Of a stretch of DNA of 64,000 nt, positions 41,976 to 50,500 are shown piece after piece. The notes under the pieces are model-generated. The model was not told the DNA's origin, searched no databases, and saw only the letters and a program-made list of their open reading frames with translations. Origin of the DNA: Halorhodospira halochloris (GTDB lineage Bacteria > Pseudomonadota > Gammaproteobacteria > Nitrococcales > Halorhodospiraceae); contig NZ_AP017372.2 of assembly GCF_002356555.2 (NCBI RefSeq), positions 1,178,001-1,242,000 on the forward strand, in the 5' to 3' direction. Made by a program: the position numbers and the translations under genes. How positions within the stretch are numbered: the first letter of the stretch is position 1; each line of letters starts with the position of its first letter.

Positions 41976-43649
41976 ATGAATCGTGAACAACTTCACCAAG
42001 CGCTCAATCAGCTGCCGGAGCAGCTGTTAGCACTAGATAGTCTGATAGCTCGGGAGCGCCAGGCCCCATGGCTAGCTAGGCGTGATCAAGTCATTCGCCG
42101 CACTAGATCTATGCTCGGGCGCATTGAGCGTGTCGATGAGCCTCTCCTGGTGGTTATTGCCGGAGGCACCGGGGCTGGTAAATCGACACTCGCTAATACC
42201 CTGGCTGGAGATGCCGTCTCGGCCACTAGTGCCCGCCGTCCGACCACATCGAGCCCCACCGCAATTGGTCAGGTTGCTGACCTTGAGGCGGTTTTGCGCC
42301 ACGGGGTTTTGTCCGCTCAGAGTGAATCCGGGTCAATTCAGGCGGTGCCGGTTGAGAGTGTCCCCGCCGGATTAGTGGTAGTCGACTCACCGGATGTAGA
42401 TAGTATTGAGACCGCTAACCGGGATGTTGCCGAACGCTTGCTAGAGGTCGCGGACGTATGGCTATGGCTGGCTACGGCGCGTACCTACGCCGATGAGGCG
42501 GGGATGGTCTATTTGCGGCAAGCCGCACGGCTGGATGTCTCAAGCCTGGTAGTGCTGACGCAGGTCAGTCTTGCCGAAGCCGATGAGATCATTCCCGATC
42601 TCGAGGACAAGCTGCATGAGGCGGGCCACCGGCAGGTGGAAATATATGTTGTGCCGCAGGTAGATACGGCTCAACAGCAGTTGCCGGTCAGCGCGGCTGC
42701 TGCGGTAGTCGAGCGGATACGTGACTTGGCTCCCGAGCAGGAGCGCGCCGAACACCGGTGGCGAACCGTTATAGGCGGTGTGCGCGCCTTACCCGATGAG
42801 CTTGATGAACTTATCAGCGAGGTCGAAACTGATAGAGCTAGCGTGCTCGCCTTAGAGAATACCCTGGAGCAAATCTATGGCGCTGCGCCGCAGCGGGTTA
42901 TTGAGCAGTTAAAGGATGCTGCCCCGCTGCGCCATGAAGTGCTGCGCCGCTGGAGTGAATTGGTTGGTGATGGATGGCTGCAGCGTCAGCTACATGCGGC
43001 GGCGAGCCGTTTCCCGCGCGGTATTTTCGATCGCCTGCCATTTTTTGGTAAGCGCGGCGAAGCTATTCAGCAGCAGGCTGTCGAGCAGGCTAGGGAAGGT
43101 GTGGCGGGATTGATAACGGAGGTGCTTGAGCATGCTGCCGGGGAGGTCGAGTCAAACTGGCGCGCTAACGGCAATGGTCGGGTTATCCTCGACAGGCTTG
43201 GTTCCCCTCGCGCTAGTGGTGAGGCAGCTCAGTACGAGCAAGCCCAGGAACTTGTTGAGGCTTGGGAAAAGAGGGTGGCTGAGCACGTTGCCACTATCGG
43301 CCAGGAGAAGTTGACCCAGGCGCGGCGAGCAACTACCGGGATTAACGCCACAGTAACCAGTGCCGCGGTTGTTCTGTTTACCCTCAGTGGTGGGCTGACG
43401 TTGGGGGAGGTGGCTTTGACCGCGGCCGGTTCAACCACCACTCACACGGTGCTCTCACGTATCCTCGGCGAGCGCAACGTCAATCAGCTCATTGAGGATA
43501 TCCGGGTCGATCTTGAGCAGCTCATAGAGGGCCTTGCTAAGCAACAGGCAGGGCTTTATCGAGATTTGCTTGAGCAGGCTGTGCCGAGCGATGAGCATAT
43601 AGTCGCTGTGCAGGAGTATCGTCAGCGGTTGGGGGCATTGCAATTATGA
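41976..43649 (+). CDS. Dynamin-like/GTPase-domain protein A
   Basis: 557 residues. G1 VIAGGTGAGKSTLANTLAG near residues 60-78, a switch-like RRPTTSSPTA, G3 VVVDSPDVDS, then a long helical stalk-like region with amphipathic stretch VTSAAVVLFTLSGGLTLGEV that may touch membrane. G4 is not canonical (VVLTQVS). Tandem GTPases of this form are best known in Actinobacteria; in a gammaproteobacterium they are unusual. It overlaps the next gene (ATGA), so the two products probably act together in membrane remodelling. Function unproven. Confidence 0.6.
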   Translation: MNREQLHQALNQLPEQLLALDSLIARERQAPWLARRDQVIRRTRSMLGRIERVDEPLLVVIAGGTGAGKSTLANTLAGDAVSATSARRPTTSSPTAIGQVADLEAVLRHGVLSAQSESGSIQAVPVESVPAGLVVVDSPDVDSIETANRDVAERLLEVADVWLWLATARTYADEAGMVYLRQAARLDVSSLVVLTQVSLAEADEIIPDLEDKLHEAGHRQVEIYVVPQVDTAQQQLPVSAAAAVVERIRDLAPEQERAEHRWRTVIGGVRALPDELDELISEVETDRASVLALENTLEQIYGAAPQRVIEQLKDAAPLRHEVLRRWSELVGDGWLQRQLHAAASRFPRGIFDRLPFFGKRGEAIQQQAVEQAREGVAGLITEVLEHAAGEVESNWRANGNGRVILDRLGSPRASGEAAQYEQAQELVEAWEKRVAEHVATIGQEKLTQARRATTGINATVTSAAVVLFTLSGGLTLGEVALTAAGSTTTHTVLSRILGERNVNQLIEDIRVDLEQLIEGLAKQQAGLYRDLLEQAVPSDEHIVAVQEYRQRLGALQL

Positions 43650-45388
43650 TCCATCGGCAAGGAAGCTATAGCGATTCCGCAATTGATCATAAAGTCGCTC
43701 CTAACTGCGAGGGTGAGCCAACAGCGCAGCAGAGCTCGACAAATGCAGCATCAGGTAAGGGACATACCCAGCAATTACAGGCGTTGCAAGATATCGTCGA
43801 TCTAGCCGAGCTCGGCGCGGGACGCCTAGATAACACTTTGCTTGATCAGCTGCGCAACCTAGAACAGCGCGCAGCGCAGCGCCTATCCCGATCCCGCGAG
43901 CATGTGGTTATCGCCCTTGCTGGAGGCACGGGTAGCGGAAAATCTTCGCTGCTCAATGCAATTATCGGCACTAACGTCTCCTCCCCGGGCGTCAAGCGGC
44001 CGACTACTGATCATGCCATTGGGGTTAGCATAGGGTCGGGAGAGGATGCGGCGCCGCTACTCGATTGGTTGCAGGTATTTGAGCGGCACTGTTTGGAGGC
44101 TGAGGGGCAGCTGAGCGGGATGGCTGGGGCGGTCATTCTCGATTTGCCGGATATAGATTCGGTTGTCGCGGCGCATTGGGATAGCGCCGAGCGGCTTATC
44201 GAACGCTGCGATTTGCTGATCTGGGTCGTTGATCCGCTCAAATACGCCCACGCCATAGGTCATCAGCGCTATTTAGCTAATTTGGCCCACCATGCCGAGG
44301 TCCTGGTGGTTACTCTTAATCATGCTGATCGTCTGGCTCAGGGCGATAGAGCTGATTGCATTAACCATCTCCAGCAACTGCTTGCCGAACATGGCCTTGA
44401 TAAGGCCAGAAGCTTACCTGCTTCGGCCAATACCGGTGAAGGGGTTGATCTGCTTAGGCAGATCATCGCCGAAGAGGTGCGTGAGCGCAGGGCCCCGGTA
44501 GAGCGGCTGCGCGCTGACTCGCAAGCGCTCAAGCAACAGGTCGGGCAGTCGGTGCCTGATCCCGGTGTTTTCTCTATAGACACACACGAGCTGCTTGAGA
44601 TGCAGCATGAGGCTCTCAATGAACGCGATCTGCTCCAAGCTGCGGCGGCTCTCTACCGGCGTATGGCCATCCAGTCGACCGCCTCGCCGCTAAAGAGGAT
44701 GGTCTTTTGGGGGGCTAAAAAGCTATGGCGGGGGGTGTTCGGTAACGGGCAAGAGGGCAATAAACTCGCCAGTAAGGCATCAGATAAAACCGCCACCAAC
44801 ACCTCAGATCATCTCACTAGCGCGGATCGCCCGCCAATAAAAATTTCTGAGCAGCGCCTGCGTTATGGCTTGGTAGATGCAGTTGATCACCTTGTTCAGC
44901 GCCTGCCGGCACCGGCCGCTCATCGCCTGCGCGAGGCGGCTGCTCAAAGTGCTAAACCATTCGCCGCCGGACTGCGACAGCAGCTCGAAGAATCCCTGCT
45001 TATAGAGCCCCGTAGACGCTGGTGGTGGCGCTCGGTGGCACTGCTGCGAGGGGTGGGTGAACTCGCTGCGTTGGCTGGAATTGCCTGGCTTATGCTGCGC
45101 TCGCTAGCCGATTGGTTGGTCTTGCCGCCAGTGCCGGTACCAATGTTTGTCGGTGAATTGGGCTGGCCGCCGGTGTTGATATTCGGCGGTATCAGCGCCA
45201 GCATCCTCATTGGTCTTGCCGCCAGGCCGGCTGCTAGTGTCGGTGCCCGGCGTCACAGTGCGCTATTGCGCCGCCAGATAAGTCGAGTTGTTGAATCCCA
45301 AGCAGCAGAAAAGAACCTCGGCAGCCTCAGCGGTGAACTAGATAAGATCCGCCAACTCTCGCTGCGTGCCTGTCGCGGGGCAAATTAA
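43646..45388 (+). CDS. Dynamin-like/GTPase-domain protein B, membrane-anchored
   Basis: 580 residues. G1 ALAGGTGSGKSSLLNAIIG, switch RPTTDHAIGV, G3 LDLPDIDSVV, G4 TLNHADRL (NxxD with His for Lys). Near the C-terminus two membrane segments, ELAALAGIAWLMLRSLADWL and PPVLIFGGISASILIGLAA, anchor it. Paired by overlap with protein A. Likely a membrane-linked large GTPase pair. No defence or division genes adjoin it. Confidence 0.6.
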   Translation: MIHRQGSYSDSAIDHKVAPNCEGEPTAQQSSTNAASGKGHTQQLQALQDIVDLAELGAGRLDNTLLDQLRNLEQRAAQRLSRSREHVVIALAGGTGSGKSSLLNAIIGTNVSSPGVKRPTTDHAIGVSIGSGEDAAPLLDWLQVFERHCLEAEGQLSGMAGAVILDLPDIDSVVAAHWDSAERLIERCDLLIWVVDPLKYAHAIGHQRYLANLAHHAEVLVVTLNHADRLAQGDRADCINHLQQLLAEHGLDKARSLPASANTGEGVDLLRQIIAEEVRERRAPVERLRADSQALKQQVGQSVPDPGVFSIDTHELLEMQHEALNERDLLQAAAALYRRMAIQSTASPLKRMVFWGAKKLWRGVFGNGQEGNKLASKASDKTATNTSDHLTSADRPPIKISEQRLRYGLVDAVDHLVQRLPAPAAHRLREAAAQSAKPFAAGLRQQLEESLLIEPRRRWWWRSVALLRGVGELAALAGIAWLMLRSLADWLVLPPVPVPMFVGELGWPPVLIFGGISASILIGLAARPAASVGARRHSALLRRQISRVVESQAAEKNLGSLSGELDKIRQLSLRACRGAN

Positions 45389-45421
45389 GGGGGGCGATAA
45401 ACAAACTCAATTTGCCCCCCA
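45388..45421. terminator. Possible bidirectional terminator
   Basis: GGGGGGC and GCCCCCC flank an AT-rich 18-base loop between the convergent GTPase operon and ectC. No strong T-run follows on either side, so the call is weak. Confidence 0.35.
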
Positions 45422-45498
45422 TAGACATAGACCTGATGAATCCCAGGTGCCCGCAGCACACTCCACCAGCGCCGCTGTCCAGAGAACCGTTGCTCCGG

Positions 45499-45879
45499 TT
45501 AATCGAGAATCGGGTAAGTACCGTTTTCGTCATGCACCTCGCGACCGGTCAAGGCTGGGTTGAAGACGCACATTAATCGCAGCTCTTGTTCGGCACGAAG
45601 ATAGTGTTTCTCGTGGCCGTCGAGGGCATAGAGCATGCCCGGCTCAATCGGGTAAGTCTCACCACCGACTACTTCGATCTCACCCTTGCCCGAAATGCAG
45701 TAGACCGACTCGACGTGGTTGGCATACCAGATAAACATGTCTGTTCCGGCCTTGATGATGGTCTCATGAAAAGAGAAGCCCATCCCGTCACTCTTGAGTA
45801 TAAAGCGGCGGCTTATGAAGTTGTCCGTCTCTACCTCGCGCTCGGAACCGCGAATATCATCCAAATGGCGTACGATCAT
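45499..45879 (-). CDS. ectC: L-ectoine synthase EctC
   Basis: 126 residues (family ~130). Cupin-fold: MIVRHLDDIRGSEREVETDN, MGFSFHETIIKAGTDMFIWY, HVESVYCISGKGEIE and YALDGHEKHYLRAEQELRLM, with metal-binding Glu, Tyr and His. It closes the ectoine ring from N-gamma-acetyl-diaminobutyrate. Last gene of the minus-strand ectABC operon. Confidence 0.95.
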   Translation of the reverse strand: MIVRHLDDIRGSEREVETDNFISRRFILKSDGMGFSFHETIIKAGTDMFIWYANHVESVYCISGKGEIEVVGGETYPIEPGMLYALDGHEKHYLRAEQELRLMCVFNPALTGREVHDENGTYPILD

Positions 45880-45930
45880 GCTGTGTTTTACCTTTAAATT
45901 GCAGATATGGTTAGTGAGCTGAACCTGATA

Positions 45931-47214
45931 TCAGCTGATAGAGCAACGCTGCAGCGCCTCTCCGACCGCTCGGTCGATTATCTCGAGGCCGATATTTAAG
46001 TCCTCATCGCTAATGATTAATGGCGGAAGTAGTTTCAGCACATCGTCTTCGGGGCCTGAGGTCTCGATTATCATGCCGTTCTCAAAAGCCACTTCTGATA
46101 CTGTGCCGGCTATTTCAGCGTCAGCGCTGAAGCGAATGCCACGCATCATGCCGCGACCGCGGTGTTCGCCGCCTGCTGCCGGGTACTTGTCAATGATCTT
46201 CTGCAGTGCGGAGTAGATAAGTTGACCCTTGCGTTCAGTTTCACGTTGCAGCTCGTCGTTGCTCCAGTAAAGCTCTAGGGCACGTTTAGCAGTGGCGAAG
46301 GCCAAGTTGTGGCCGCGGAAGGTGCCGTTATGTTCGCCCGGTTCCCAAATATCGTGCTCTGGTTTGACCAGGGTAAGGGCCAGGGGTAGGCCGTAACCGC
46401 TAATCGATTTGGATACGGTAACGATATCCGGCGAGATCCCCGCTTCTTCGAAGCTGAAGTATGGACCGGTGCGGCCATTGCCAGTTTGGATGTCGTCGAC
46501 AACAAGCAGTAGATCGTGTTTGCGACATACATCCTCCACTGCTTTGAGCCACTCCATGCTGCACGCAGCCAGCCCCCCTTCGCCCTGCACAGTCTCAGTG
46601 ATTATGGCGGCTGGCTTATCAATACCACTACCTTTATCCGCAAGCAGCTTGTCCATATAGTCGATGGTATCGACGTCTTTGCCAAAGTAGCCATCGTAGG
46701 GCATGCTCTCGCTGTAAGTCAGCGGGAAGCCGGCGCCACGGCGTTTGAAGGCATTGCCGGTGACAGCCAGGGAGCCTACCGTCATGCCGTGGAAGGCGTT
46801 AGTAAACGACAGCACCTTATGGCGTTCGGTCACCTTGCGCACTATCTTCAGGGCGGCCTCGACCGCATTGGTGCCGGTTGGTCCGGGGAACTGGACGCGG
46901 TAACTCATCCCGCGCGGCTCAAGGATATAGCGATTGAACGCATCGAGAAACTCAGCACGGGCAACTGAGGCCATGTCGAGGCTGTGGACAATGCGATCGC
47001 TCTCGATATAATCGAGCAGTACCTTCTTAAGTTCCGGGTTGTTGTGGCCGTAGTTAAGGACACTGGCTCCGGCGAAGAAGTCGAGATAGGGGTTGCCGTC
47101 GGTGTCGTAAATCCGCACCCCTTGGGCCCGGTCAAAAGGCTTGGGGAAGGTGCGAATATACGAACGCACCACCGATTCGTGGCGCTCAATGGTCTCCATT
47201 ACATCTAGGGTCAT
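45931..47214 (-). CDS. ectB: Diaminobutyrate-2-oxoglutarate transaminase EctB
   Basis: 427 residues. Class III aminotransferase with DFFAGASVLNYGHNNP, FPGPTGTNAVEAALK, the PLP lysine in TVSKSISGYGLPLALT and HNGTFRGHNLAFATAKRALE. It makes L-2,4-diaminobutyrate from aspartate semialdehyde. The ATG at 47214 has GAGAGG upstream. Second gene of ectABC. Confidence 0.95.
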   Translation of the reverse strand: MTLDVMETIERHESVVRSYIRTFPKPFDRAQGVRIYDTDGNPYLDFFAGASVLNYGHNNPELKKVLLDYIESDRIVHSLDMASVARAEFLDAFNRYILEPRGMSYRVQFPGPTGTNAVEAALKIVRKVTERHKVLSFTNAFHGMTVGSLAVTGNAFKRRGAGFPLTYSESMPYDGYFGKDVDTIDYMDKLLADKGSGIDKPAAIITETVQGEGGLAACSMEWLKAVEDVCRKHDLLLVVDDIQTGNGRTGPYFSFEEAGISPDIVTVSKSISGYGLPLALTLVKPEHDIWEPGEHNGTFRGHNLAFATAKRALELYWSNDELQRETERKGQLIYSALQKIIDKYPAAGGEHRGRGMMRGIRFSADAEIAGTVSEVAFENGMIIETSGPEDDVLKLLPPLIISDEDLNIGLEIIDRAVGEALQRCSIS

Positions 47215-47289
47215 GGCGCTGCCTCTCACTAGTGAAGTTGAATCTGGAGCACATGGGCTGTTTTAACGACTCCCATGGGCATGCAGCAA

Positions 47290-47784
47290 TCAGCGAATAG
47301 GTGCGATGCGGTAAAGTTCCTCGGCCTCATGTCCTGCAGGGAAGTGATCTTCGCGGAAATATTCGCTTGTACTTACCGTAGCCCCGCGTTCGCGCGCTAT
47401 TGCCTCAAAAAGGCGCTGCGAAGCGGTATTGGAGGGGGATATGGTGGTCTCAAGAGTAGTCGCTTGGGCTGCCCCGGGGCTATCCAGAAACGCCCTTAAC
47501 AGCCTTTTGCCAAGCCCCTTCCCTTGGGCATTCGGATCTACCCCGATTTGCCATAGGAAGATGCTATAGGGACGCTTAGGCGGGCAAAACCCGGTGACAA
47601 AGCCGATCAGATGCTCGTCTTCCTCGGCTACAACGCACGTATCAGCGAACTCGCTGCTCAGGAGCAGGTAGAGGTAGCAGGAGTTAACATCCAACACGCC
47701 GGTTCGCTGAACCACGCTATGGATCGCCGCGCCGTCATCAATCGAGGGCGCCCGGAAGACGATGCTGTCGTCAGTGTAAGTCAA
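47290..47784 (-). CDS. ectA: Diaminobutyrate acetyltransferase EctA
   Basis: 164 residues starting at TTG (LTYTDDSIVFRAPSIDDGAA). GNAT fold: VVQRTGVLDVNSCYLYLLLS, then FLWQIGVDPNAQGKGLGKRLL with the acetyl-CoA loop, and LETTISPSNTASQRLF. Longer frames toward 47940 run into fold-back repeat R3 and the promoter, so I reject them. AAAGAGCG lies ~10 bases before the TTG. Makes N-gamma-acetyl-diaminobutyrate. Confidence 0.92.
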   Translation of the reverse strand: MTYTDDSIVFRAPSIDDGAAIHSVVQRTGVLDVNSCYLYLLLSSEFADTCVVAEEDEHLIGFVTGFCPPKRPYSIFLWQIGVDPNAQGKGLGKRLLRAFLDSPGAAQATTLETTISPSNTASQRLFEAIARERGATVSTSEYFREDHFPAGHEAEELYRIAPIR

Positions 47785-47817
47785 TTGGCCACGCTCTTTA
47801 GCGTATAATTTGCTTAG

Positions 47818-47846
47818 TTTATAGCAAGCGCATGCGTTGTGGTCAA
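47818..47846 (-). promoter_or_regulatory. ectABC promoter, -35 within repeat R3
   Basis: On the minus strand: -35 TTGACC (47841-47846), 17-bp spacer, -10 TATAAA (47818-47823). The -35 lies in the outer arm of fold-back repeat R3. The transcript would have ~28 nt before the ectA TTG. Confidence 0.68.
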
Positions 47847-47979
47847 GCCCAACGGCAGGTCCTGAATATGCCAATATGGGGACGCTACAAGCCATCCCTG
47901 GAAGCTCTATGCTCGCCATCCATGGCGAGCAAAGCCCCATATTGGCATATCTCAGGACCTGCCGTTGGCTGCTTGATCC
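47840..47979. repeat. Fold-back repeat R3
   Basis: Arms CAACGGCAGGTCCTGAATAT...CCAATATGGGG at left and CCCCATATTGG...CAGGACCTGCCGTTG at right, with outer TGGTCAAGC / GCTTGATCCA. Core in plus orientation, diverged: GCCATCCCTGGAAGCTCTAT and GCCATCCATGGCGAGC. Lies between the divergent ectA and tsaB. Least like the others, so probably the oldest copy. Confidence 0.8.
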
Positions 47980-48000
47980 AGATGCTTATTCAAGGAACTG

Positions 48001-48028
48001 TTTTCAGGCTAGCGCTATAAGCTATAAT
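48001..48028 (+). promoter_or_regulatory. Putative tsaB promoter
   Basis: -35 TTTTCA (48001-48006), 16-bp spacer, -10 TATAAT (48023-48028), 38 bp before the tsaB ATG. Confidence 0.5.
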
Positions 48029-48065
48029 TGCAAAAAAATTGCATCATCAATCGAGTAGTTGCTTA

Positions 48066-48743
48066 ATGAGCCACTCCGTCATAATCGCCATCGAGACCGC
48101 AACCGAGGGCTGTTCCGTCGCTGTTGATACCGCGCATGGAGTAGTCGAGCGCTTTGTTGAAGCGCCGCGCGAGCATTCGGCAAGGCTGCTGCCGATGCTC
48201 GAAGAGGCCATGGCAGAAGCGGAAATCAGCTCAGCGCAGATTGCTGCTGTTGCATTTGGCCGGGGGCCGGGGGCATTTGTCGGGGTGCGCTTAGCCGCCT
48301 CGGTTGCTCAGGGTTTGTGTAGCGCCTGGCAGGTGCCGGCACTGCCGGTATCAACCCTCGAAGCGCTAGCCGCTGGGGCGGCTCGTGAACACGGCGCCGC
48401 TCGGGTGATTGCTGCCCTGGATGCGCGCATGGGGCAAGTCTATTGGGGAGCATATAGCCTGGCTGACGGGCAGCTGATGGAGGCTGAATCGGTCGATGCT
48501 GTTGCTGATCCTGAGCAGTTGGCAGCTGGTATATCTGGTGGCATATCTGGGCGTGACTATTTTGGGGTTGGCCGCGGTTTTGCTGCCTATTCCCATCTTT
48601 TGCCACGCCCTAGAGCAGGGCTTGCCGCGGATAGCTTGCCGCGAGCCGAGGATCTGTTACCGCGCGCGCGCAGCTTATTGGCGGCTGGACAGGCAGTCGC
48701 CCCAGATCAGGCGTTGCCGGTCTACCTGCGCGAAGGGGTCTAA
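48066..48743 (+). CDS. tsaB: tRNA t6A synthesis protein TsaB
   Basis: 225 residues. IIAIETATEGCSVAVDTAHG, HSARLLPMLEEAM, VAFGRGPGAFVGVRLAASVA and ALDARMGQVYWGAY are TsaB (YeaZ) signatures: an ASKHA-fold partner of TsaD in N6-threonylcarbamoyl-adenosine synthesis on tRNA. The ATG at 48066 matches the family start. Confidence 0.92.
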   Translation: MSHSVIIAIETATEGCSVAVDTAHGVVERFVEAPREHSARLLPMLEEAMAEAEISSAQIAAVAFGRGPGAFVGVRLAASVAQGLCSAWQVPALPVSTLEALAAGAAREHGAARVIAALDARMGQVYWGAYSLADGQLMEAESVDAVADPEQLAAGISGGISGRDYFGVGRGFAAYSHLLPRPRAGLAADSLPRAEDLLPRARSLLAAGQAVAPDQALPVYLREGV

Positions 48744-48759
48744 GGACGCAATAATTACT

Positions 48760-49692
48760 ATGCAGTTGAGAAAGATATCACTTTTAATTGTGTTGTGGTT
48801 GGTTGGCGCTAGCGCCCAAGCTTCGCAGGAGCCACAGGTCGTTGCCTCGATCAAACCTTTGCACTCTCTTGCCGCTGCTGTAATGGCAGATGTAGGCGAG
48901 CCGCAATTGCTGCTCTCCGCTGGAGATTCACCCCATACCTATTCGATGCGTCCATCTGATGCTCGAGCGGTGCGCGGGGCCGATTTAGTGCTATACGTCT
49001 CCGATCATCTTGAGGCATTTCTCAAGCCGGCATTGGAGGCGCGTGGCGATCAAAGTGGCAATATGGCGGCCGCCGACATGGATGGCATAACGCTGCTTGA
49101 TGGCAGGCAGGGGGCTGACCGGGAGTTGTCTGAGCACTCCAATGGCCACGACCATGCACACGGCCATGGGCATGACCATGAGCGTGATTACCATCTGTGG
49201 CTTGATCCGCACAATGCCCGGGTAATAGCTCGGCAACTCGCTGATAGGCTGGCGGAGCTGGATGCAGCGAATGCGCAAAAATACCGACATAACGCCGAAC
49301 AGTTGAGTAAGCGCCTCAAGGAGCTTGATGAGCGGATCAATGAGCGACTCGAGGGACTAAAGGGTAAGCCCTATGTTGTTTTTCATGATGCCTATCAGTA
49401 TTTTGAGAGGCGTTATGGGCTGCAATCGGCAGGGGTTGTAACGCTGACCCCGGAACAGCAGCCGGGGGCCGGGCATCTGCGCGAGATCCGCAGGCGGATG
49501 GTCGAGGAGGATGTGGTCTGCGTCTTTGTTGAGCCGCAGTTTGAGCCATCCATTGTCCGGGCCTTAACGCGTGGAGTGGAGGTTGGTGTCGGTGAGCTCG
49601 ACCCGATCGGGGCTGGACTTGAGCCAGGGCCGGAAGCTTACTTTAACCTGCTTGAGGATCTGGTCGAGTCGCTAAGAGACTGCCTTGAATAG
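48760..49692 (+). CDS. znuA: Zinc ABC transporter substrate-binding protein ZnuA
   Basis: 310 residues. Signal peptide (ISLLIVLWLVGASAQA), then VVASIKPLHSLAAAVMADVG, the His of DSPHTYSMRPSDA, a His-rich loop GHDHAHGHGHDHERDYH, LWLDPHNARVIA and VFHDAYQYFERRYG. The loop and conserved His residues are the ZnuA zinc site; it works in the periplasm. First gene of znuACB. I saw no clear Zur box upstream. Confidence 0.9.
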   Translation: MQLRKISLLIVLWLVGASAQASQEPQVVASIKPLHSLAAAVMADVGEPQLLLSAGDSPHTYSMRPSDARAVRGADLVLYVSDHLEAFLKPALEARGDQSGNMAAADMDGITLLDGRQGADRELSEHSNGHDHAHGHGHDHERDYHLWLDPHNARVIARQLADRLAELDAANAQKYRHNAEQLSKRLKELDERINERLEGLKGKPYVVFHDAYQYFERRYGLQSAGVVTLTPEQQPGAGHLREIRRRMVEEDVVCVFVEPQFEPSIVRALTRGVEVGVGELDPIGAGLEPGPEAYFNLLEDLVESLRDCLE

Positions 49693-49744
49693 AGCTGCTC
49701 AGGATAGGCGGTGCTAGACATTATAAGATGCCTAAGGGTTGCCA

Positions 49745-50500
49745 TTGGACATACGGGCAGGTGAGCGAGATAACAACTGGATAAAGGGTAGGGGGATACG
49801 CGTTCATTATGCCTCCAGGTGCATAATTGATGGCGTAGATATTGATGTTAATGCTGGCCGTATTACGACCCTGGTAGGTAATAACGGCGCCGGTAAATCT
49901 ACCCTACTGCGGGTTCTGATCGGGCTTACGCAGCCAAGCTCAGGTGCAGTAGAGCGCCGCGATGGGCTGCGGATTGGCTACGTCCCGCAGCATTTTAGCG
50001 TCGATTCAAGCTTGCCGATTACAGCACGGCGCTTTATTGCTTTGCGCGGCAAGGTCAGCAAGCAGCGCTGGCAGCAGGCAACTGCCGAGACCGCAGTAGA
50101 GAAGCTGCTTGAGCAGCCGCTGCAATCGCTCTCCGGGGGAGAGATGCGGCGGGTGCTGTTGGCCCGGGCGGTGCTGCACAACCCTGATGTGTTGGCCCTG
50201 GATGAGCCGGCCGCGGGCCTGGATGCCGGCAGTCAGGGGCAGCTCTATCGCTTGATCGGTAGCCTGCGAGAGCGCTACGGATGTGCCGTAGTCGTTGTCT
50301 CCCACGATCTTAACTTAGTTATGGCGGCTAGTGATGATGTGCTCTGCCTGGAAGATGGCCGCGTCGCCTGCCGCGGGGCACCGGCTTCGGTAGTCGAACA
50401 TCCTGAGTATCGTAAGCTCTTTGGGGCGCACTTAGGGCCGGATACGGCGGTATTTCGCCATAGCCACCCGCATAAGGTGGAGCTTAGCGATGATCATTGA
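49745..50500 (+). CDS. znuC: Zinc ABC transporter ATP-binding protein ZnuC
   Basis: About 251 residues; the start is uncertain (TTG at 49745 or 49739; no ATG fits). Walker A TLVGNNGAGKSTLLRVLIG, Q-loop GYVPQHF, signature LSGGEMRRVLLARA, Walker B VLALDEPAAGLD and the H-loop VVVSHDLNLV are complete. It drives zinc uptake with ZnuA and ZnuB; it overlaps znuB by 11 bp. Confidence 0.88.
   Translation: MDIRAGERDNNWIKGRGIRVHYASRCIIDGVDIDVNAGRITTLVGNNGAGKSTLLRVLIGLTQPSSGAVERRDGLRIGYVPQHFSVDSSLPITARRFIALRGKVSKQRWQQATAETAVEKLLEQPLQSLSGGEMRRVLLARAVLHNPDVLALDEPAAGLDAGSQGQLYRLIGSLRERYGCAVVVVSHDLNLVMAASDDVLCLEDGRVACRGAPASVVEHPEYRKLFGAHLGPDTAVFRHSHPHKVELSDDH

Noticed and set aside
47785-47940. N-terminal extension of EctA
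   Set aside because: It would pass through the ect promoter and repeat R3; EctA homology starts at the TTG-encoded residue before TYTDDS.
48496-48759. Upstream extension of ZnuA
   Set aside because: It overlaps tsaB in another frame; the signal peptide begins at the ATG at 48760.
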